Shown here in pieces: positions 59,601 to 64,000 of a stretch of 64,000 nt of DNA. Numbering within the stretch: position 1 is the stretch's first letter; every line of letters starts with the position of its first letter. The DNA is taken from NCBI GenBank assembly GCA_034440235.1, contig JAWXBR010000011.1, positions 62,001 to 126,000 of the forward strand, given 5' to 3'. This stretch comes from JAWXBR01 sp034440235. GTDB lineage: Bacteria > Bacteroidota > Ignavibacteria > Kapaibacteriales > Kapaibacteriaceae. Under the pieces are notes generated by a model. That model saw only the letters and a program-made list of their open reading frames with translations. It was not told the DNA's origin and made no database searches. A program made the translations under genes and the position numbers.

Positions 59601-61057
59601 GCTTGCTTCTGGCTACATTCCTAACGCTGTACGTCATCCCCACGGTGTATGTGCTCATGTCGAAGCTCAAGCGCAAGAAAACACACACCCACGAATCAGC
59701 GGCAACAACACCAGATCCTGGTACACCAGGTGTTTCAGATTCTGCAATCAGTCGTGCAATAATAATTTTAGTTACAATAGGTGCTTTGCTGTTCGCGCCT
59801 ACTTCGAGTGCGCAAGAAATTCTCAGTATGGATGATGCCGTTGGCATATCGATACAGCGCAACTACAGCATCCGCACGGCACGGCTAGACTCTTCGTCCG
59901 CCGCTCTCATGCAGGGTTCGCAGTACGCTCCATTTCTGCCAACGCTCAACCTAAATGCAACGGGTGCCCGTGGAAGCAACGACCTCTCGCAAAAGACTGT
60001 GTCGGGTGTTAATACAGAGCGCACAGGCGTTGGCTTTACGAACTTTAATGCAAATGCAACGCTGTCATGGACCGTTTTCGATGGCCTGAGCATGTTCGCC
60101 GAGAGAGACAGAGTAAACAGTCAGTCGCGTGCCGAATACGAACGTGTCCGTAGCAGAATGTCCTTCACCGTCGCCGACGTCATCAGTTCCTACGGCGCAA
60201 TCGTCGCTACTCGCAGATCTATCGAACGCGCAACCACCACGCTCGACATCGCAGAACGTCGGTTCCAAATTCTTTCGCGCAGTCGCGATGCGGGTGCTGT
60301 TGCCGGCACCGACGTGTCGCAAGCAGAGATCGACCGCAACACCATACAAGCAATGCTCGTGCGCTCGCGTACCGACCTTGCAACAACGTCGACATCCCTT
60401 AACGCAATGCTCGGAAGACAGTCCAGGCAGCCCCTTGCCATAGACACTGCGTTCGTTGTTCCCTCATTGCCATTGCTCGATTCACTCGAACGTGCTGCAG
60501 ATGCACGCAACCCCGAAGTGCTCGCTGCAGAGCGTGACATCGAAGTTGCATCGGCATCGGTCCGTATGGCAGATGCTGCCTACATGCCCCGCGTAGCACT
60601 TAATGGTCAGTACCAATACACCAACAACAACACCGACGCCGGCTTCATTCTCGAGAACCGCACAAACGGTTGGAATGTAGGCTTCACCGGAACGTGGAAT
60701 TTGTTTAACGGCTTTTCAGACAAGTATCGTTCAGACGTTGCACGCGTCGACCTCGAAAGCAAACGCCTAACACTCGACGACATGCGTCTGCAAACACGCG
60801 CACGGTTAAGTCAGGCATACGCACGTTACGAGCAAGGCATAACACTGCAAACCCTCGAACGTGCCTCATTTATAGCCGCACAACGCAACGCAGAGGTCGC
60901 GCTCGAGAAACTTCGTCTTGGCACCATCCGCGACATCGAAGTACGTCAGACCCAGCTCACATTATTCGAAATAGGGGAGCGCCTCGCGCGCATCGAATAC
61001 GAAACCCTCGTCGCAGCCACAGAAGCCATGCGATTGAGCGGGGCATTAGTTAGGTAA
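56639..61057 (+). CDS. RND efflux pump fused to a TolC-like outer-membrane factor
   Basis: Protein of 1472 residues. Residues 1 to about 1035 are an HAE1/AcrB-type RND pump: HRPVLSIVLSTLIVLLGVVG, PNISVTTTYPGANADVIE, helix 4 with LGIVLATGLVVDDAIVVMEN (proton-relay Asp pair), and helix 10 region EIGAIVLIGLVTKNGILIVE. After a cytoplasmic linker (about 1020-1035) comes a signal-peptide-like segment (IIILVTIGALLFAPTSSAQ, cleavage expected after about 1059). The final 413 residues are an OEP/TolC domain (ILSMDDAVGISIQRNYSIRT, AAYMPRVALNGQYQYTNN). So pump and outer-membrane channel are one reading frame. Signal peptidase cleavage would free the TolC part; this is inferred. TTG start at 56639 is supported by GGAGG. 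Confidence 0.93.
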   Translation: MNLSTLTIHRPVLSIVLSTLIVLLGVVGYLFLGVRQFPNVDPPNISVTTTYPGANADVIESQITLVLEESINGIDGIRSLTSQSSDGRSTITVEFQLGEDLEAAANDVRDRVERSKRNLPPDVDPPVVAKADANSFIIVMTVQSDVRPLNALSDFAANVLKDRMQTIEGVGNIMIWGERKYAMRLVLDPSKLASYRLTTTDVRQSLQRENVDLPAGRLEGTSTELSVRTIGRMSSVEEFSNLILRSGAGSTVRVRDVARVYLGAENERTILKRDGVAMAGLAVTPQPGANQVDIADEFYRRYEALKQTAPKDITLDIAFDNTKFIRRAILEVEETLAIAFGLVVLIIFLFLRSWRATIIPVVAIPVSLISTFFFMWVCGFSINILTLLGIVLATGLVVDDAIVVMENIFRRIEEGESPMEAGEKGASEIYFAVISTTITLAVVFIPVIFLPGLTGRLFREFGVVVATSVLVSAFVSLTLTPMMSVKLLRHTEKQSWLMRVTEPFFVWMNSTYARTLSSLIKRPIIAVLAMVASIVLTIVIGSQLKSELAPLEDRSLLTINLTAPEGTGFNRMDVIIDTMQARVSRAVPEKALLLTVTSPSFQSNASNTGFGRLALVDPDQRTRTQTQIAQAIGKVMSTNTDVRTAIIPEQTVSTGGRAGQPVQFVIMASQLSELREVLPAFMDRAMKHSSLAMADVNLKFTKPELTVSIDRARARELGVSVLDIADAMQAGLAGQRYGFFVRAGKQYQVIGEFQRDLRNTPDRLRDLQVRSQDGSMISLGSLVTLKEQSTPPQLFRFNRSVAATVSAGLPPGKTIGDGVKAMQEIAAETLPSHYTTALTGPARDFSESSSSLVYAFLIALAFVYLILAAQFESFVDPFTIMFTVPLALAGGVLSLWIGGETLNIFSEIGAIVLIGLVTKNGILIVEFANQRREAGLSVVDAALDSASTRFRPILMTSLAMILGALPIALSLGAASGSRVGLGVVIVGGLLLATFLTLYVIPTVYVLMSKLKRKKTHTHESAATTPDPGTPGVSDSAISRAIIILVTIGALLFAPTSSAQEILSMDDAVGISIQRNYSIRTARLDSSSAALMQGSQYAPFLPTLNLNATGARGSNDLSQKTVSGVNTERTGVGFTNFNANATLSWTVFDGLSMFAERDRVNSQSRAEYERVRSRMSFTVADVISSYGAIVATRRSIERATTTLDIAERRFQILSRSRDAGAVAGTDVSQAEIDRNTIQAMLVRSRTDLATTSTSLNAMLGRQSRQPLAIDTAFVVPSLPLLDSLERAADARNPEVLAAERDIEVASASVRMADAAYMPRVALNGQYQYTNNNTDAGFILENRTNGWNVGFTGTWNLFNGFSDKYRSDVARVDLESKRLTLDDMRLQTRARLSQAYARYEQGITLQTLERASFIAAQRNAEVALEKLRLGTIRDIEVRQTQLTLFEIGERLARIEYETLVAATEAMRLSGALVR

Positions 61058-61181
61058 TGTCACTCGACCGCTGAGTTATGACAGCAAGATTAATCCTGGT
61101 CACAACGGCCACGTTCTGTCTCTATGAAACATGATGCAGCGCTTCGGAGTTGTCGGTCTTTCCTAAAAACGATTGACCGAT

Positions 61182-62033
61182 ATGAAATGGTTAGGCAGGC
61201 GCGGCAGTTCAAACGTTGACGACCGCAGAGGTCTGTCGGGTGGCGGCCTAGCGGCTGGTGGAGGTGTCGTAGGTGTGATTGTGTACCTGCTGTTCAGTCT
61301 ACTTGGCGGAGGAGATATTGATCCTTCGCAGCTTCCCAACCTTACACAGCAAAGTCAGGTTCAACTTTCGCCCGCGGAAAAAGCGGAAGATGACAAACGG
61401 GCGGAATTTGTGAAGGTGGTGCTGGCGGAGACAGAAGATGTTTGGAAAGCAATCTTCTCACAGAATGGGCAGCGTTATGAAGAGCCCGTACTTGTGTTGT
61501 ATCGCGAGAGCGTTCGGTCGGGGTGTGGTGGTGCGAGTTCGGCAACGGGACCCTTCTATTGCCCCTTAGATCATAAACTTTACATAGATCTGTCGTTTTA
61601 TCAGGAACTACAAGATAAGTACAGGGCACCGGGAGATTTTGCGATGGCGTATGTCGTTGCACACGAGGTCGGACACCATGTGCAGCAACTTCTGGGCACT
61701 GCGGAAAAGGTCCAGCGGATGCGCCAACAAGTCTCAGAAAAAGAGTATAATCGTTACTCAGTAATGCTCGAACTTCAGGCGGACTTCTTCGCCGGCCTGT
61801 GGGCGCATCACACGCAGAAGCGCACACAAATTCTCGAGCCGGGCGATGTCGAAGAAGCGCTGAACGCAGCCAGTGCCATCGGTGATGACAGGTTGCAGCG
61901 TCAGTCAACAGGCAGAGTAACGCCCGATGCCTTTACACACGGCACTTCAGCACAACGCATGTACTGGTTCAAACGCGGATGGGAAACCGGAGACGTGAAG
62001 CAGGGAGATACGTTCAAGTCTGCCAATCTTTGA
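61182..62033 (+). CDS. YpfJ-type neutral zinc metallopeptidase
   Basis: Membrane-anchored peptidase of 283 residues. Start MKWLGRRGSSNVDDRRG, a Gly-rich stretch, one membrane helix (GGVVGVIVYLLFSLLGG), then the catalytic domain with VAHEVGHHVQQLLG (HExxH type: HEVGH), a downstream zinc Glu in LELQADFFAGLWAH, and CPLDHKLYIDLSFYQEL before it. The conserved SGCG...YCP pattern is present. The role is unknown; the active site faces the periplasm. The ATG at 61182 is preferred to the TTG at 61173. It stands alone after the efflux genes. Confidence 0.94.
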   Translation: MKWLGRRGSSNVDDRRGLSGGGLAAGGGVVGVIVYLLFSLLGGGDIDPSQLPNLTQQSQVQLSPAEKAEDDKRAEFVKVVLAETEDVWKAIFSQNGQRYEEPVLVLYRESVRSGCGGASSATGPFYCPLDHKLYIDLSFYQELQDKYRAPGDFAMAYVVAHEVGHHVQQLLGTAEKVQRMRQQVSEKEYNRYSVMLELQADFFAGLWAHHTQKRTQILEPGDVEEALNAASAIGDDRLQRQSTGRVTPDAFTHGTSAQRMYWFKRGWETGDVKQGDTFKSANL

Positions 62034-62098
62034 AGCTCGAAGTGTCTCGAATGCACGAAGCTTCCTGTATGCTTAAAGCGTTCCGTACGCTCAACGCA

Positions 62099-62506
62099 CT
62101 ATTCAAAAAACTGCTCCAGCTCTGGATCGTTCATCAACTCTGTAAACGTTTTTATACCAGTCGGCTTTTCGATGTATCGTGCGACCATGGGATAGGTGTG
62201 CGATTTTTTTACATCAGCAGCATCGATCGATGACGAAATAATAACGACACGCACATTGCTAAACATTTGGATGCACTTAAGGCAATCGAGAAATTCCCAT
62301 CCGTTCATGATGGGCATATTCAAATCGAGTAGTACTAGGATGTTGCGCGTAGGATTATCGCGAAGGAGATGACGAAGCGCATCACGCCCGTTAACAACCT
62401 TCGTTATGAGTGCATGTGAGCCCGTAATCTGCAGAAAGCGTTCACACACCATCAAACAAATCTCATCGTCGTCGACAAGCAAGATTTCGTAATCTGTTGT
62501 ACCCAT
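62099..62506 (-). CDS. Single-domain response regulator
   Basis: Receiver-only protein of 135 residues. The acidic pocket is LLVDDDEICL, the phosphorylated Asp is in VLLDLNMPIMNGWEF, the Thr/Ser switch is in VVIISSSID, and the Lys is in RYIEKPTG. It has no output domain. It lies 4 bp downstream of the PAS sensor gene and should be its phosphoacceptor or act on a third partner. This type of short regulator with a CLMVCERFL helix is common in Bacteroidota. Confidence 0.92.
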   Translation of the reverse strand: MGTTDYEILLVDDDEICLMVCERFLQITGSHALITKVVNGRDALRHLLRDNPTRNILVLLDLNMPIMNGWEFLDCLKCIQMFSNVRVVIISSSIDAADVKKSHTYPMVARYIEKPTGIKTFTELMNDPELEQFFE

Positions 62507-62510
62507 AATC

Positions 62511-63563
62511 CTAACCTAAGGATTTGTCCACACAGTTCTTATGTCCGTCGGTAATCTCGTTTGTGCGCTCTACAATAGTACGAATGACGGCATCGAGTTC
62601 AATTCCCGATGCTGTCAGTTCCTGCATATAGACCATGTCAGGATACTGCGTGGGATATTCTGCGCCAATGAGTTCAACAAGGGTCATCATGCGCGCAAGA
62701 GGAGCGCGGACAACGTGCGACTGCATCCATGTGATGTCGCGCAGCGCCTGGTTCTGTCTCTCTACTGTGTCGATGTACTTCGTACGCTCGGTGATGTCAG
62801 TTGCAGCAATGAGCGCACAGGGCTCTTTATTAAAGACAATCTGTCTCGCTCGAGCCTCCACAACCATGATCGTACCGTCTTTTCGAGTGTGACGATAGAT
62901 ACCATCGAGTGGTACGTCTCCGAGTGCCTTCATTTTTGCAATGGCATTCTCAAGGACAGATAATTCTTCCGGACGTCTAATGTCCCTAGCCGTCAGTGCA
63001 AGAAATTCTTCACGACTATAGCCATAGGTGTCAAGAGCAGCTTGGTTCACGTCGACCATGCGCAGGCTGTCTAGTTCACTTACCCACATCGGAATCGGGC
63101 TAAAGTCGAACATATCCTGGTATTGCTTTCGCGACTTCTCAAGTCGATCAAGAGATTTCACGCTGTCTGTGATGTCGTGTACCACGCCATACACTCCGAC
63201 CGGTTTGCCAGTGCTATCAAACTCAAAGTTCGTGAGACAATGAACATGCCGAATCGTGCCGTCTTTTCGCAAAACTCTGTGCCGAAAATCAGCGTCAGCC
63301 ATCGTTGCATTTGCAGCAGCAACCTCTTCAAGAACACAGTCTAGATCGTCTGGATGTATAAATGACTTCCAGAATTCGAACGTATGCTGGTCATCTTCGA
63401 TGTTTAGGCCGTAAATGCGGCACGTTTCATCCGACCAGTGAGCTAACCCCGTAGCAAAATTTAGTTCCCAGTTTCCAAAGTGGGCAAGGGCTTGCGCCTG
63501 ATTATGCCTATGGGCAAAATTCTCAAGTGAACGTACTTCGTACGCTGGCGTACTGTGAAGCAT
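62511..63563 (-). CDS. PAS sensor with histidine-kinase dimerisation region but no ATPase domain
   Basis: Cytoplasmic protein of 350 residues without membrane segments. Two PAS domains with PAC motifs occupy about 25-135 and 145-265 (VRKDGTIRHVHCLTNFEFDS-type and YRHTRKDGTIMVVEARARQI). A helical region follows with TWMQSHVVRAPLARMMTLVE, the counterpart of the H-box SHELRTPL, carrying the His. The protein ends 55 residues later, so the HATPase catalytic domain is absent. Similar short forms exist in Bacteroidota. It may need a partner kinase or act without phosphorylation. The response regulator follows after 4 bp. Confidence 0.88.
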   Translation of the reverse strand: MLHSTPAYEVRSLENFAHRHNQAQALAHFGNWELNFATGLAHWSDETCRIYGLNIEDDQHTFEFWKSFIHPDDLDCVLEEVAAANATMADADFRHRVLRKDGTIRHVHCLTNFEFDSTGKPVGVYGVVHDITDSVKSLDRLEKSRKQYQDMFDFSPIPMWVSELDSLRMVDVNQAALDTYGYSREEFLALTARDIRRPEELSVLENAIAKMKALGDVPLDGIYRHTRKDGTIMVVEARARQIVFNKEPCALIAATDITERTKYIDTVERQNQALRDITWMQSHVVRAPLARMMTLVELIGAEYPTQYPDMVYMQELTASGIELDAVIRTIVERTNEITDGHKNCVDKSLG

Positions 63564-63720
63564 GGTGTTCCTTCTGCGTAGAATCTACCTCAGAATTGCG
63601 TTTGGGTACTGACGTACCATTGTCAGCGTCCAATATACATCCTGGTGTGTCAGGTGGTACGCAAGCCGTCAACTGGGAACAAACTCCGATGTTCCTGATA
63701 GGTTCCTTATGCAAAGGGGC

Positions 63721-63739
63721 GCCGCGCTAATGGCGCGGC
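63721..63739 (-). terminator. GC-rich hairpin after the partial T9SS gene
   Basis: GCCGCGC (63721-63727) and GCGCGGC (63733-63739) form a perfect 7-bp stem with a 5-nt loop, downstream of the minus-strand gene ending at 63765. No T-run follows (CGCCCCTTTGC), so termination is only possible, not shown. The rest of 63564-63764 shows no gene. Confidence 0.4.
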
Positions 63740-63764
63740 AAGGGGGATATGATGGCAGTCTAGG

Positions 63765-64000
63765 CTACCACACCACACTGGTTGAATCACCCAACTTCAA
63801 AACGTATAAACCCTCAGCAATAAACGGCAGCGGTATGGTGAGTGTTAATGACCCCGACACGTCCGCCGCATACACCCGGCGTCCGAGCATATCAAACAAC
63901 TCAACGGTCTGTGTTTGTTTGATCATCGACTTGTCGATCGCAATGTTGAGTGTCTGCTTATCACGATCGATGTACGCTGAGATGGTGGATGAATGATTAT
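63765..64000 (-). CDS. C-terminal end of a T9SS-sorted secreted protein (partial)
   Basis: A frame open from the window end to TAG at 63765-63767 encodes 77 full codons. The sequence includes YIDRDKQTLNIAIDKSMI, then TVELFDMLGRRVYAADVSG, and EGLYVLKLGDSTSVVW at the end. This is the plan of a T9SS type A sorting domain, with the usual 'V.LFD.LGR' and 'G.Y.L.L' strands. The rest of the protein lies beyond the window. The terminal Trp is less common, as such domains often end in basic or hydrophobic residues. Confidence 0.75.
   Translation of the reverse strand, partial: NHSSTISAYIDRDKQTLNIAIDKSMIKQTQTVELFDMLGRRVYAADVSGSLTLTIPLPFIAEGLYVLKLGDSTSVVW

Noticed and set aside
63527..63996. Plus-strand small genes near the window end
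   Set aside because: They oppose the PAS sensor gene and the T9SS tail on the minus strand; the minus-strand frame has clear sorting-domain sequence.

Overview
The window looks like a chromosome segment of a Gram-negative bacterium from the Bacteroidota-Chlorobiota-Ignavibacteriota group. Several secreted proteins end in the beta-rich C-terminal sorting domain of type IX secretion (T9SS). There is a DUF5683 protein, a DUF4856 lipoprotein, OmpA/beta-barrel proteins and choice-of-anchor-D repeats in a giant secreted protein. The mix of a giant Gly-rich T9SS protein, moderate GC and many small lipoproteins reminds me most of Kapabacteria, but that placement is inference. Genes are dense, often overlapping by 4 nt (ATGA), and no rRNA or tRNA gene was seen.

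Layout. 0-2.2 kb: a 5'-truncated M23 peptidase facing a XerC/D recombinase across a long hairpin. 2.3-11.3 kb: an aldehyde dehydrogenase and a RidA-fold protein (a pair typical of 2-aminomuconate catabolism), then a 1597-residue surface protein and a double-OmpA outer-membrane protein. 11.3-18.9 kb: a helical protein of unknown function, an oligopeptide-binding lipoprotein, three related Cys-rich T9SS cargo proteins, and a Y-family DNA polymerase. 19.0-22.5 kb: feoA-feoB and a DUF4856 lipoprotein, sharing an identical 17-bp palindrome upstream. 22.5-33.6 kb (minus strand): MgtE, a MacAB-TolC-type efflux operon with two separate permeases, a secreted protein, and TypA fused in frame to a signal-peptide-bearing domain. 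33.7-35.5 kb: an exported Hcp-like protein, an exported tail-collar protein and a T9SS-tailed protein. 35.5-42.7 kb: a membrane glycosyltransferase, small lipoproteins, a CoA-binding protein, a methyltransferase, RecR, PspA and a YbjN-like protein. 42.7-46.3 kb: a decaying accessory patch (a gene with an in-frame stop, a lipoprotein, a frameshifted T9SS gene) followed by a five-unit 32-bp palindromic array running into the start codon of an AAA/DUF4143 ATPase. 46.3-54.1 kb (minus): a second double-OmpA protein, DUF5683, RidA, a ROK kinase, an FtsB/DivIC protein, a GyrI-like protein and glycine dehydrogenase GcvP. 54.2-62.0 kb: a secreted esterase, an RND adaptor, an RND pump fused to a TolC outer-membrane factor, and a zinc metallopeptidase. 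62.1-64 kb (minus): a response regulator, a PAS sensor and the tail of a further T9SS cargo gene cut by the window end.

The most unusual features are structural. (1) Short tandem duplications are everywhere. Inside genes the units are multiples of three (15, 21, 24, 27, 30 bp) and keep the frame; at gene borders the unit is 17 bp in three separate places. Two of those have copied a start region so that tiny ORFs chained by ATGA/GTGA overlaps lead into the gene. (2) Two proteins (TypA and the RND pump) are fused in frame to a second exported protein that keeps its signal peptide, so signal peptidase could split them. (3) A phased palindromic array precedes the DUF4143 ATPase. (4) The octamer AAGGGGCT is about tenfold more common than expected by chance.
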